Source of the DNA: an uncultured Clostridia bacterium
GTDB lineage: Bacteria; Bacillota; Clostridia; TANB77; CAG-508
Length of the DNA stretch: 18,795 nt
Assembly: GCA_934154445.1 (NCBI GenBank)
Contig: CAKPGC010000018.1
Span: forward strand, 1-18,795
Direction: 5' to 3'
Shown piece after piece: positions 1-7,381 of the stretch; the first letter of the stretch is position 1, and each line of letters begins with the position of its first letter. The notes under the pieces are model-generated. The model had not been told where the DNA came from. It ran no database searches and saw only the letters and a program-made list of their open reading frames with translations. The position numbers were made by a program, and so were the translations under genes.

Positions 1-3000
1 GTTTTTGGAAACCTGTCCTAATGTGTATGCCTTAATATAATTATCAACAGATAAAAGATTATTGTTGCTTCTTCCTGTATAGTAATCGGGAGTTGAATCA
101 TTCTTTAAAAAATTATAGGAGACATCCAACATGCGGTATAATTCAAACCATTCCCTGTATTCCTCATCTGTACTGCATGTACGGATAGCAAAAAGGAAGG
201 GATAAAATTTTTCAGATCTTAAAAAACAGACCAATCCCGGTTCTCCTGATGCGTGATAATATCTATCCGCTCTTTCCTTTGATTCAGTCATCCATTTTAC
301 CGAATCCGGAATACCTGCCGCGTACTTGCAAAATGCTGCTGCCAATTCACGATCCAGCTTCAGGTCAAAAATAGATTGGATACAGCTTAATACAACCGGA
401 TAATCACTGTGTATGTTTTGATTGCTAAAATGCTTTCCATCCGGAATATGGTAGTCAGAACCGCAGTAAGGGAAGATTTCCTTCTCTACATTCCGATATG
501 CCCCATAATCTTTGATGTCTATACTGCGATATCTATTTTTGCATGCAAAATACATATTCCAGAATAATTTTTCCGAATGGATATAAGTTTCATAAAATTC
601 TTTCCACAATTCCGGGAAAGGATAACTCTCATGGTATTTTTCTGTTTTTCCATAAGTTAAAAGATATAAGCCATTTCCCAAAATCCGGGTATCACCGTTT
701 GCACCCTTGTATTCCATTGCTGCATGGGCATCAAGGAAATCGGAAAGCTCCTTAAAATGCTGATCCAATTCCTTTACCGGAACATCAAAGTATTCCCTTA
801 GCGGTTTCGCAACAGAATTATCTCCGGCTAATAATTTTTTTAATGAACCAAGGATAGACTTTTTGTTGAATCCATCCTGTACCTCCTGTTTGTCTGTCTC
901 TGTTTCTCCATCTGGTAGAATATCCTTGCAGCCATTTCCCGGAGAATGGTTTCCTGATAAAATTACGATTTCCTCATCGGGATCATATAATCCATATCCC
1001 GGAAGCCCGGCAACATCCCGATTAGCCCCGTCACTTCCAACAATCTCATCATATAGCATCTTTTCCTGTTCCGTCAGTACTTCGACATCTACCGTATCTT
1101 TTACAAGCTTTTTATATTCTGCCTTCTTATCCTCGGAAATCTCTTTTGTTCCATCAAAATAGGTTGATTTCACAATATCAAGACCGGCAACCCGAATCAA
1201 CTCCTTGTCTGATTCCAATAACCGGATAACGGAACTACGAAGTCCTTCTTCATCCTGTAGCTTTAAAAGATTGATAACATTGGTACGGATATCCTGTGTC
1301 TTATATTTCAGATATCCTTCCAGAATCTGATACTCATCCCCGGTCAAAGAAAGCTTCTTTACCAGTGCATAGGCAATCTTACGCGAATAAGTCTCCTTAT
1401 CTGCCACATAACCGAGCAGTGCCCGTCTTTGGAGGTCATTTTGAGGAGCATGCAAAAGTGCCTCAATAAATACATTACGATTGTCATAGGTTCCATCAAT
1501 GTCAGATAGCTTACCGCAAACTTCATTGATCAGTTCCTCATCCTGAAGTATATAGGCAATCAGACCCATTCGTTCTACCAGATCACCCTTCGTAAGGGTC
1601 TCTGTATTCCACGGAAAGATGCACGGACGAAACTCAATTTTCTTCTTTGACATGCCTTTATAAATATCTTTTAAAAGATGAAAATGCTTCTTTGCCTCAG
1701 ATTCATCTTTAAAATATTCTGTTACCGGAATCCGTTCATATGTGACAGCGGCATCCTGATTTGTATAACGATTTACATTTTTTTCTTTATATGTAAATGT
1801 AGTTCGTATCGCCATACTTGGATCTGCAAGATAACCGGAAAGGAGAGCTGCCACTATTTCCGGATCATCCTTGTATTTTTCTATCATCGGGTAAGAAAAT
1901 TCCCGTTCAAAGTCATCACTTTGCAAAATTTGGTCATAAAAAGCACAGGTAAGGATTTGATTTTTGGTACCGTTATGTCCAATTTCAATCATCATATGTA
2001 CGACATCCACCACCTCATAAGAGCCAATTGCCCACAAAGCAGTTATCATCTGAATGGTATCATCGGTAGACAGCATTTGGGAAACTCCATCCGGACTTTC
2101 CAGTGCCAAAAGCATACCTTCCAATACCTTATTACTGATTCGCTCTATACTATCCTCACCTATAAATCCCGTCCATGTTGCCACGGCTCTTCTCACAGAT
2201 GCATAACGCAGTAAATTTTCATCCTTAATTCCTTTTAATATTGTAATAAATGCATCTCCCCGTCCACAGTCCGCATTTTCACAGACTGCCTGACGTACAC
2301 CCTCCTGTAACTTCGCTGCAAGAAGATATTTTAAAAGAAGTTCATGAAGCTCTGTATTCTTACACTTAATCACTGCACGAATCATTTCCACGCTTACGAT
2401 CACCGTGTTATTTTCACTGAGAATCCCATCCTTGATTGCCTGGATTACCGATTCATCTCCTGCATTGATTCTTGCGGCGATAATGTCATCCATGTAGCGG
2501 GTAACGATTTTTCCATATCCATAAGAATTACGGACATAGTCTATTTGTTCTTCTGTGAGACGATTCGTAATATAATCAGCCACTGATGCGTGGAAAAATC
2601 CAAAGGATGTATAACCATACATAAGTCCAAATGCATGAATATAATGCTGGTCTAACCCTCTTGTCCGAACGGTTCTGCGGGTATAACCAGTGGCATACTG
2701 ATAAGTCACAAACTCATCAATAATGTGGTAATAGTCCTCTAAAAATTCCTCGGGAACAAATATCTCCACAATATCTGCCAGCTCATTTTTCATCATTTGG
2801 GACAAAGAAAATTCCTCACTTTGGAAATCATATTCCATCCGGAACGGCTGATTCTTTCCAAGAACCTTCCTACAATATCCTTCATAAAATTTTTTCAGAT
2901 CTTTATCATGTTTCAAAGAGGACTGTCCCACATTTTCAATGGCACGAAAAATCTTTTCCTTCTCCCCATTCAGTTTTGCAATTTTTGTCTGAAACTTCTG

Positions 3001-3072
3001 CTTCCACTTATCATAACACCTGTTCTCAAATTCTCTTCTTGTCTGATAATCATACTCTTTCTCTTCTGCCAT
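1..3072 (-). CDS. Very large repeat-rich protein, probable DUF5724/DUF4132 family (3' end beyond window)
   Basis: The frame stays open from an ATG at 3072 to the window edge, giving 1024 residues without a stop; the C-terminus lies outside. A GGGAGA ribosome binding site sits just upstream of the ATG. The N-terminus (MAEEKEYDYQTRREFENR) is charged and helical. Much of the rest reads as alpha-helical, HEAT-like repeats, with stretches such as LLRYASVRRAVATWTGF and EGLRSSVIRLLESDKELIRV. I see no signal peptide or membrane segment, so it is probably cytoplasmic. The length and style resemble the large clostridial proteins annotated DUF5724/DUF4132 (related to MolR/YehI), whose function is poorly known. 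The family name is a recollection, not a search result. The gene follows the 169-residue ORF by 66 nt and is probably co-transcribed with it. The coding call is strong; the family assignment is moderate. Confidence 0.8.
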   Translation of the reverse strand, partial: MAEEKEYDYQTRREFENRCYDKWKQKFQTKIAKLNGEKEKIFRAIENVGQSSLKHDKDLKKFYEGYCRKVLGKNQPFRMEYDFQSEEFSLSQMMKNELADIVEIFVPEEFLEDYYHIIDEFVTYQYATGYTRRTVRTRGLDQHYIHAFGLMYGYTSFGFFHASVADYITNRLTEEQIDYVRNSYGYGKIVTRYMDDIIAARINAGDESVIQAIKDGILSENNTVIVSVEMIRAVIKCKNTELHELLLKYLLAAKLQEGVRQAVCENADCGRGDAFITILKGIKDENLLRYASVRRAVATWTGFIGEDSIERISNKVLEGMLLALESPDGVSQMLSTDDTIQMITALWAIGSYEVVDVVHMMIEIGHNGTKNQILTCAFYDQILQSDDFEREFSYPMIEKYKDDPEIVAALLSGYLADPSMAIRTTFTYKEKNVNRYTNQDAAVTYERIPVTEYFKDESEAKKHFHLLKDIYKGMSKKKIEFRPCIFPWNTETLTKGDLVERMGLIAYILQDEELINEVCGKLSDIDGTYDNRNVFIEALLHAPQNDLQRRALLGYVADKETYSRKIAYALVKKLSLTGDEYQILEGYLKYKTQDIRTNVINLLKLQDEEGLRSSVIRLLESDKELIRVAGLDIVKSTYFDGTKEISEDKKAEYKKLVKDTVDVEVLTEQEKMLYDEIVGSDGANRDVAGLPGYGLYDPDEEIVILSGNHSPGNGCKDILPDGETETDKQEVQDGFNKKSILGSLKKLLAGDNSVAKPLREYFDVPVKELDQHFKELSDFLDAHAAMEYKGANGDTRILGNGLYLLTYGKTEKYHESYPFPELWKEFYETYIHSEKLFWNMYFACKNRYRSIDIKDYGAYRNVEKEIFPYCGSDYHIPDGKHFSNQNIHSDYPVVLSCIQSIFDLKLDRELAAAFCKYAAGIPDSVKWMTESKERADRYYHASGEPGLVCFLRSEKFYPFLFAIRTCSTDEEYREWFELYRMLDVSYNFLKNDSTPDYYTGRSNNNLLSVDNYIKAYTLGQVSKN

Positions 3073-3138
3073 AATTTCTCCCTAATACATCTTCCTATAA
3101 ATAACAATAAAACCCTCAACAACTGTAATTTATATGTG

Positions 3139-3648
3139 CTACCACATTCTCCCTGCCAAAAAGGTCAGCCGGACAAATGTAATCTCACTACCTTCATGAA
3201 GTGAAATCTTCTCCTCTATATCTTCATACCGTTCACCATCCACAAATAGGGCAACCATCCCATCTTCAAAACACTGCCATGCATTTTCAATGGCTTTTTT
3301 CTCATCCACCTTTTTTAAATTATAATGAACACCAAAGGATACCTTACCTTCTTGTGCTTTCTCTGTAATTTCCGCCTCCGTCAAAGCCTTCATCAATAAA
3401 AAAGCGGCATTCTCCGGATTCCCATTTTTACGAAGCCTGTTTTGTTCCGATTCATCAAGTGCCTCTGTACTTTCTATCCCTTTTCGATACTCCGCAATGG
3501 TCATGCGAACCATTTCTGATAGAAAATCACGAACCAAAACCTCTCTCCTGTCCGAGATTACCTCCGCATCATCCTTATAGTCCCATTCCATCTGCCGGAT
3601 ATTTCTTTTCTTATTGGATATTCCCTTTACATTAATTTTGATTTTCAC
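3139..3648 (-). CDS. Hypothetical protein, 169 aa, GTG start
   Basis: I do not recognise this family. I chose the GTG at 3648 because a full GGAGG lies five bases before it. The in-frame ATG at 3660 lacks a ribosome binding site, since that GGAGG falls inside its own second and third codons. From the GTG the protein begins MKIKINVKGISNKKRNIRQ. It is charged and acidic in the middle (DYKDDAEVISDRREVLVRD), has no membrane segment, and ends with a beta-rich tail (SLHEGSEITFVRLTFLAGRMW is near the C-terminus). It overlaps the preceding small ORF by 17 nt, which suggests translational coupling. The large protein gene starts 66 nt downstream, so the two may work together, but nothing in the sequence proves it. 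Confidence 0.75.
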   Translation of the reverse strand: MKIKINVKGISNKKRNIRQMEWDYKDDAEVISDRREVLVRDFLSEMVRMTIAEYRKGIESTEALDESEQNRLRKNGNPENAAFLLMKALTEAEITEKAQEGKVSFGVHYNLKKVDEKKAIENAWQCFEDGMVALFVDGERYEDIEEKISLHEGSEITFVRLTFLAGRMW

Positions 3649-3883
3649 ATTTTCCTCCATGCATAGCAAACCATTCCCTTGTCTCCTGAATGCAGTCTTC
3701 CTTTTCCCCATCTACATCCAAAATCCACCGGCTTAATAACCTGTCGTACTCTGGAAACATATCGGTATATAACGGAATTGCCATTGAAATCGTACACAAT
3801 GCATCCTCTCCGTCTTTTGCAAATACGCCGTTTGCCACCTCGACAATATTGTATTTTTTAGCGTGTTCCCGCATTGGCTGCAA
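3632..3883 (-). CDS. Small hypothetical ORF, possibly the 3' remnant of a truncated gene
   Basis: This 83-residue frame starts at TTG (3883) or ATG (3874). Neither start has a convincing ribosome binding site; the only AGGA is about eleven bases before the TTG. It begins only 26 nt after the stop of the acetyltransferase gene. The product looks like the C-terminal part of an ordinary cytoplasmic protein (ISMAIPLYTDMFPEYDRLLS, then WILDVDGEKEDC) rather than a complete small protein. Its end overlaps the start of the next gene by 17 nt, a genuine operon-style junction. My reading is that the 3' junction is ancestral and the 5' part was lost when the resistance genes arrived. I do not recognise the family. 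Confidence 0.5.
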   Translation of the reverse strand: MQPMREHAKKYNIVEVANGVFAKDGEDALCTISMAIPLYTDMFPEYDRLLSRWILDVDGEKEDCIQETREWFAMHGGKCENQN

Positions 3884-3909
3884 TAGTTTTTCTTATCCTA
3901 CAGCATTAT

Positions 3910-4695
3910 TTACATGCGATTCTTTTCAAACCAGTTTGTGGCAAAATCTACAAGTTCCCTTTGATTTATATATCTGATTTTCGCATCTCCGATTACTTCA
4001 CAGCCAACCATATGCTCTTGTTCAAATGCTTCTCCTAACCTGTTAAAATCACTGTCATCTACATCCAGAGTTTTGTATTCCACCCACTGCCGTTTTCCAT
4101 TTTTAAGAATCGCACTATGCTCTATGGAATATTCTTTCCTAATGTCCGCAAAATTTTCAGACAAATGCAACGAAGTACACTTATCATATCCCACACCAAT
4201 CAACAGGACGTATCCCTTCAACTTATATATTTTATGTAACGGGGAATCCTGTCCAAAAATATTCGATAAGTCATGATTACTTACAATATACTCTGCATCC
4301 TTCCCCCATGCAGCAAAAGAACGTGCCGGATGGTCACTTCTTAAAACCTGTGGCCATGTCCGAAACATTTCTGCAACACATCCCATATTGTTAGATGGTG
4401 TAATATTTTTGTCATAAGCAGGCCAATTCTTTCTTATCTCATCCCAATATAATTCATCAACTTCCCAATGAACGCCCTTTTCAGGATCCAGATTCCTCCA
4501 TGATTGGGTTGGCATTACTATGTTTCCCTCACTACCCACACATTCTAACAAAGCTTCTATCACAGTTTGCGCCCCACCGCATACATAACCTAATTTACTC
4601 AATGAGCAATGAACAATTAAGGTATCGCCCTTTTTGACTCCTATGTTCCCTAATGCATTGATTATATCTTCTTTTAATACCAAGTTCTTTTTCAT
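3910..4695 (-). CDS. AAC(3)-family aminoglycoside N-acetyltransferase
   Basis: A 261-residue protein of the Antibiotic_NAT family, whose members transfer acetyl from acetyl-CoA to the 3-amino group of 2-deoxystreptamine aminoglycosides in the cytoplasm. The conserved blocks appear in order: VHCSLSKLGYVCGG (28-41), NIVMPTQSW (58-66), RSDHPARSFAAWG (119-131), SPLHKIYKLKGYVLLIGVG (151-169) and TSLHLSE (174-180). The His and Glu of the last block correspond to the active-site region of the family. The length is normal (usually about 260-280). A GGGG-containing ribosome binding site lies about nine bases before the ATG, and a good promoter lies within the 130-nt gap upstream, so it can be expressed independently of the MFS gene. 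Whether it confers resistance cannot be told from sequence; some relatives act on other amines. Confidence 0.9.
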   Translation of the reverse strand: MKKNLVLKEDIINALGNIGVKKGDTLIVHCSLSKLGYVCGGAQTVIEALLECVGSEGNIVMPTQSWRNLDPEKGVHWEVDELYWDEIRKNWPAYDKNITPSNNMGCVAEMFRTWPQVLRSDHPARSFAAWGKDAEYIVSNHDLSNIFGQDSPLHKIYKLKGYVLLIGVGYDKCTSLHLSENFADIRKEYSIEHSAILKNGKRQWVEYKTLDVDDSDFNRLGEAFEQEHMVGCEVIGDAKIRYINQRELVDFATNWFEKNRM

Positions 4696-4783
4696 CTGTA
4701 ACCCCTTTTTAATCCGTAACTATATTTTTTTATGGTTTTTTCTACATCTAAAATGGTTCGTCCCCATTGCTACTCCATCCCCA

Positions 4784-4812
4784 ATTTTAACAGTTGAAAA
4801 CATATATTTCAA
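4784..4812 (-). promoter_or_regulatory. Predicted sigma-A promoter of the acetyltransferase gene
   Basis: Reading the minus strand, TTGAAA (4812-4807) and TAAAAT (4789-4784) are separated by exactly 17 bases; each matches the consensus at five of six positions. Transcription would start near 4777, giving a leader of about 80 nt before the ATG at 4695. It lies immediately after the premature end of the MFS gene. Confidence 0.6.
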
Positions 4813-4825
4813 TGGATATTCATAA

Positions 4826-5920
4826 TCACCAATAAGTGAAAAAGAAGCCGGCAAGAGGCGATAGCACTATCATAATAAGGGAAAAGCTGAAGGATTCAAT
4901 GGATATAAGTGTGGCACGTTGTTGGGAAGGGAACATATCCTGTAGGATAACATTGGTACGCACCTGTAAAAAGTCATCACCAACAGCCGCAAGAAAGCCA
5001 CCTAAAATCATAATCCAGCAGATACCGGAATGTTCAGTAAGAAGCCCTGTCACAACAAGCAGCAATGCGATTACAAATATCCATTTATACCTGATTTTAG
5101 GCATCTTTAATATCAGTCTTGAACCAACAATTCCTCCCAGCTCCATAAACAGGAGTGCAAATCCAAGCCACCATTTTGATATGCCGGATTCCGGCAGTTT
5201 TCCTTGCAGGAAAAATAATAACAAAATATCAATGACACCGACCAATGAATTACAAAGCATTATCCCCATACATTTACGCATTTCTTTTAGAAACCTAAGA
5301 CTTTCTTTCAGGCACGCAATCAGTTCTTCGTCTATCTTCTTTTCTATATCTTGCTCTTGACACTCTACGTGTATCTCATGAAGGGAAAATAAAATGATTG
5401 TCTGTATTGTGGCGGTGATAAAACTTGTTCCATACGCAATCCGATAACCGATTGTGAGGGCAATACCTGCACACAAGGTTGAAATACCACTGCACAGACG
5501 ATAAATCATTAATTGATTCGACATATATTTTTCAAACTTACCTTCCATATGAACCTGCTTAAGGGAATCATAAGCAAGGGCGTCACCTGTTCCCGATGAA
5601 AAATTATAGCTCAAAGCCCGAAATGCAATCGACAGGCATACCATAAAAAGGTTACAGGATAAAATCATAATAACATCTGAAACCATCCCCATAATCGTGC
5701 TTACAACAAGCATTTTCTTTCTACCAAAAACATCTGCCAACACACCGGATGGTATTTCAAAAATAATACTTACAATATGAAATACTGTCTCTGCGATTCC
5801 TATTTCAACAAGACTATAACCTCTTGATACTAAGATTGCTACCCATGCTCCGGTCAAAGACAGATTTCCAAGCACGGATGTTACATATAATTTTGATAAT
5901 TGTTTTTTAATTTTGAACAT
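4826..5920 (-). CDS. MFS drug-efflux-type transporter lacking its last membrane segment
   Basis: A 364-residue Major Facilitator Superfamily protein. Eleven hydrophobic segments can be picked out, starting at about residue 10, with the family's loop motif GVLADVFGRKKM (59-70) between segments 2 and 3 and a charged central loop (about 186-215). Members of this type export drugs with a proton gradient. Such proteins usually have about 400 residues and twelve segments; here the frame stops at FFFTYW inside or just after segment 11, so the final helix and tail are missing. The start is firm: AAGGAGA lies seven T residues before the ATG. That binding site is buried in an 11-bp hairpin at the end of a long leader containing leader-peptide ORFs, pointing to antibiotic-inducible expression. 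The substrate is unknown, and the truncated product may be inactive. Confidence 0.85.
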   Translation of the reverse strand: MFKIKKQLSKLYVTSVLGNLSLTGAWVAILVSRGYSLVEIGIAETVFHIVSIIFEIPSGVLADVFGRKKMLVVSTIMGMVSDVIMILSCNLFMVCLSIAFRALSYNFSSGTGDALAYDSLKQVHMEGKFEKYMSNQLMIYRLCSGISTLCAGIALTIGYRIAYGTSFITATIQTIILFSLHEIHVECQEQDIEKKIDEELIACLKESLRFLKEMRKCMGIMLCNSLVGVIDILLLFFLQGKLPESGISKWWLGFALLFMELGGIVGSRLILKMPKIRYKWIFVIALLLVVTGLLTEHSGICWIMILGGFLAAVGDDFLQVRTNVILQDMFPSQQRATLISIESFSFSLIMIVLSPLAGFFFTYW

Positions 5921-5926
5921 AAAAAA

Positions 5927-5965
5927 ATCTCCTTAACTGAATTGATTCATCTTTGTTAAGGAGAT
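5927..5965 (-). promoter_or_regulatory. RBS-sequestering hairpin (attenuator) of the MFS gene
   Basis: ATCTCCTTAAC and GTTAAGGAGAT form a perfect 11-bp stem with a 17-nt loop. The 3' arm on the transcript contains the MFS gene's own Shine-Dalgarno (AAGGAGA) and is followed directly by seven Ts and the ATG. Closed, the hairpin hides the binding site and could also act as a weak intrinsic terminator. The 5' arm carries the last codons and stop of a 13-residue leader ORF, so a ribosome there would open the stem. Confidence 0.75.
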
Positions 5966-5997
5966 AATGCATAACCGTATTTTATTTGTAAAAACAT
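5956..5997 (-). CDS. Putative leader peptide MFLQIKYGYALSP
   Basis: A 13-codon ORF from ATG at 5997 to TAA at 5956-5958. Its final codons TCT CCT TAA lie in the 5' arm of the hairpin that sequesters the MFS ribosome binding site. The ribosome binding site is weak: only AGG, directly abutting the ATG. A ribosome stalling or terminating here would free the MFS translation start. A still shorter frame, MNQFS, lies in the hairpin loop. Function is inferred from geometry alone. Confidence 0.45.
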   Translation of the reverse strand: MFLQIKYGYALSP

Positions 5998-6028
5998 CCT
6001 ATATAATTAAAAGTATGTTAATGACAAA

Positions 6029-6109
6029 TCAACAAAAAGGCGCACTATCCCCGTAAAGGGAAAAAATAGAACCTTTTTGAAGTTGTACATTTATCATTTT
6101 CCAGAACAT
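6029..6109 (-). CDS. Putative upstream leader peptide, 26 aa
   Basis: This ORF starts at ATG 6109 (MFWKMINVQLQKG...) and ends at TGA 6029-6031 after ...GDSAPFC. GAGG lies seven bases before the ATG, an ideal spacing; the earlier in-frame ATG at 6115 is too close to it. The ORF starts about 35 nt after the predicted transcription start and runs through the hairpin at 6033-6079, so translation would alter folding of the leader. This resembles the leader-peptide control of Gram-positive ribosome-targeting-antibiotic resistance genes; the specific homologue is not identified. Confidence 0.45.
   Translation of the reverse strand: MFWKMINVQLQKGSIFSLYGDSAPFC
6033..6079 (-). promoter_or_regulatory. 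Upstream hairpin in the MFS leader
   Basis: CAAAAAGG and CCTTTTTG form an 8-bp perfect outer stem around a 31-nt loop that itself holds a 3-bp CCC/GGG stem (6050-6060). On the transcript the 3' arm ends in a run of five U, so it could act as a conditional terminator. It lies wholly within the 26-residue leader ORF, so ribosome movement would decide whether it forms. Confidence 0.45.
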
Positions 6110-6152
6110 AAACATACCTCTAACTTAATATATACTCGTACATTAACATTGT

Positions 6153-6161
6153 ATTATATCA
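6153..6161 (-). promoter_or_regulatory. Extended -10 promoter for the MFS leader
   Basis: On the minus strand TGATATAAT (6161-6153) is a perfect TATAAT with a TG extension one base upstream. No good -35 sits at 17 bases, which is common for extended -10 promoters. The predicted start near 6146 gives a leader of about 225 nt before the MFS ATG, unusually long and filled by the leader ORFs and hairpins. Confidence 0.6.
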
Positions 6162-6194
6162 CTGCCAAATATTCAAGTAACAATTCAAGTCTTT

Positions 6195-6238
6195 TTCCGT
6201 ACAATTCTTACCCTCCTTCCGCACAATTCATATCCTCT
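6195..6238. repeat. Two imperfect 22-bp tandem repeats upstream of the MFS promoter
   Basis: The units 6195-6216 and 6217-6238 share TTCCG(T/C)ACAATTC followed by (T/A)(T/A)(A/T)CC-type sequence. A degenerate third piece (CAATTC) lies at 6181-6186. They sit immediately upstream of the extended -10, where an activator or repressor could bind, but no known operator is recognised. Confidence 0.55.
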
Positions 6239-6254
6239 CTCTGCACTTCAAGTA

Positions 6255-6281
6255 GAAAAAGAGCAGGTTCACCAAACCTAC
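6255..6281 (-). terminator. Intrinsic terminator of the sigma/anti-sigma operon
   Basis: On the minus strand GTAGGTT-TGGTG-AACCTGC (6281-6263, one T-G pair) forms a 7-bp stem with a five-base loop, followed by TCTTTTTC. It lies about 57 nt after the anti-sigma stop and would separate that operon from the MFS promoter. Confidence 0.65.
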
Positions 6282-6337
6282 CCTTTCTCACATCCTGCGT
6301 GCTGATGTTATCCATCAAGTGTCCCTATATATATCAT

Positions 6338-7378
6338 TTATTCTAATGAAAATGTTATAGCGTACTCATCATGTACCACCTGTGTTCCATCTATCATTTT
6401 TCCTTCTAGCTCACCTTCTGTATAATAATCCATGGAAACCGGTACAATGGTCATATATTTAGAATGCATATCAAACCGATTCAACTCCACCCAAAAATCA
6501 ATACTACTATAGTTATCGTCATCCGTTTCATTTTCATAACCGCAAGAATTCATCAAATCAAATACTTCTTTTTCATTTCCGGAATCATCGATGAGCATAT
6601 AAGACAGTTTATCGTCTACATATTTCTCGCGATTTTCCTTTGCATCTTCTCCTTCAAATTCATAATGCAGTCTACATTTAATCGCTGAGGGTGAAACCGT
6701 AAAGTCTGCCTTTACAACTCCAATTCTACGGGAAACACCATTTGCATCCGTCATATAAATGATTTGTTCATTCTCTTTCATTTCCGCTAGCGCCATATTT
6801 TTACCTGACACTGTAAATGAAAAATCTCTTTTTACGGGTAATTCGGTATTATCACCAACATACAATTCAACATCTACCTGTATTTCATCCTTGCGTATGT
6901 TATTTTCTATCATTTCCTCGGATAAAAAAATCTTGCCCTGATATACTCCATCCCCCAGCGCATCAAAACGATCCGTGAGGCAATCTACACCATCCACATA
7001 TGCATGATCTCCCATATCATACGGAACATCTGTCTGGTTGTCATTTAAATGTGCAATATAAACCAAATTTACTCCATCCAAATATACTTCGTCTACAGTT
7101 AACCAATCATCCTTTGATTCTATGGTATCTGTTTGAACATATTTTTCCGCTTCTGAGGCATTATCTCCTAATGTTGTAAAAAACTGTCTCAAATAATCCG
7201 ATTTTGCTAATGCAACACCTCCTGACAAAAGAACCAGACACACTAAAACCGGTATAATTGCTACCTTTAAATGATTCTGATTTTTCTTATGTATCTGGTT
7301 TTCTACCTCCATTCTCACTCTGTCCTTTATATAGTCCGGCATATCCGGATACTGTTCTCTCATATCTCTAATATTCAT
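6338..7378 (-). CDS. Anti-sigma factor, DUF4179-type, single-pass membrane protein
   Basis: A 346-residue protein with a cytoplasmic N-terminus (about 1-36), one membrane helix at about 37-58 (LKVAIIPVLVCLVLLSGGVA), and a large outer domain rich in acidic residues and beta structure. This layout and its place directly after an ECF sigma gene fit the DUF4179-type anti-sigma family found in Firmicutes, in which the short inner part binds the sigma factor and the outer domain senses a signal and is inactivated, often by proteolysis. The ATG lies three bases after the sigma stop, and its ribosome binding site GGGGAGG is inside the last sigma codons, so the pair is translationally coupled and probably made in fixed ratio. 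The signal is unknown; cell-envelope stress is the common theme in relatives. Confidence 0.8.
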   Translation of the reverse strand: MNIRDMREQYPDMPDYIKDRVRMEVENQIHKKNQNHLKVAIIPVLVCLVLLSGGVALAKSDYLRQFFTTLGDNASEAEKYVQTDTIESKDDWLTVDEVYLDGVNLVYIAHLNDNQTDVPYDMGDHAYVDGVDCLTDRFDALGDGVYQGKIFLSEEMIENNIRKDEIQVDVELYVGDNTELPVKRDFSFTVSGKNMALAEMKENEQIIYMTDANGVSRRIGVVKADFTVSPSAIKCRLHYEFEGEDAKENREKYVDDKLSYMLIDDSGNEKEVFDLMNSCGYENETDDDNYSSIDFWVELNRFDMHSKYMTIVPVSMDYYTEGELEGKMIDGTQVVHDEYAITFSLE

Positions 7379-7381
7379 AGT

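Noticed and set aside
1678..2214. A 178-codon plus-strand frame
   Set aside because: It lies wholly antisense to the large minus-strand gene, is rich in Ile, Phe, Ser and Cys as antisense frames of AT-rich genes are, and has no ribosome binding site.
4836..5360. A 174-codon plus-strand frame
   Set aside because: It is antisense to the MFS transporter, whose protein features are convincing; no family resemblance.
6208..6315. A 35-codon minus frame starting MDNISTQDVR, with a GGGA seven bases upstream
   Set aside because: It runs through the terminator at 6255-6281 and the 22-bp repeats. Its protein-like look continues after the stop in two frames, so it may be decayed sequence; too weak to call a gene.
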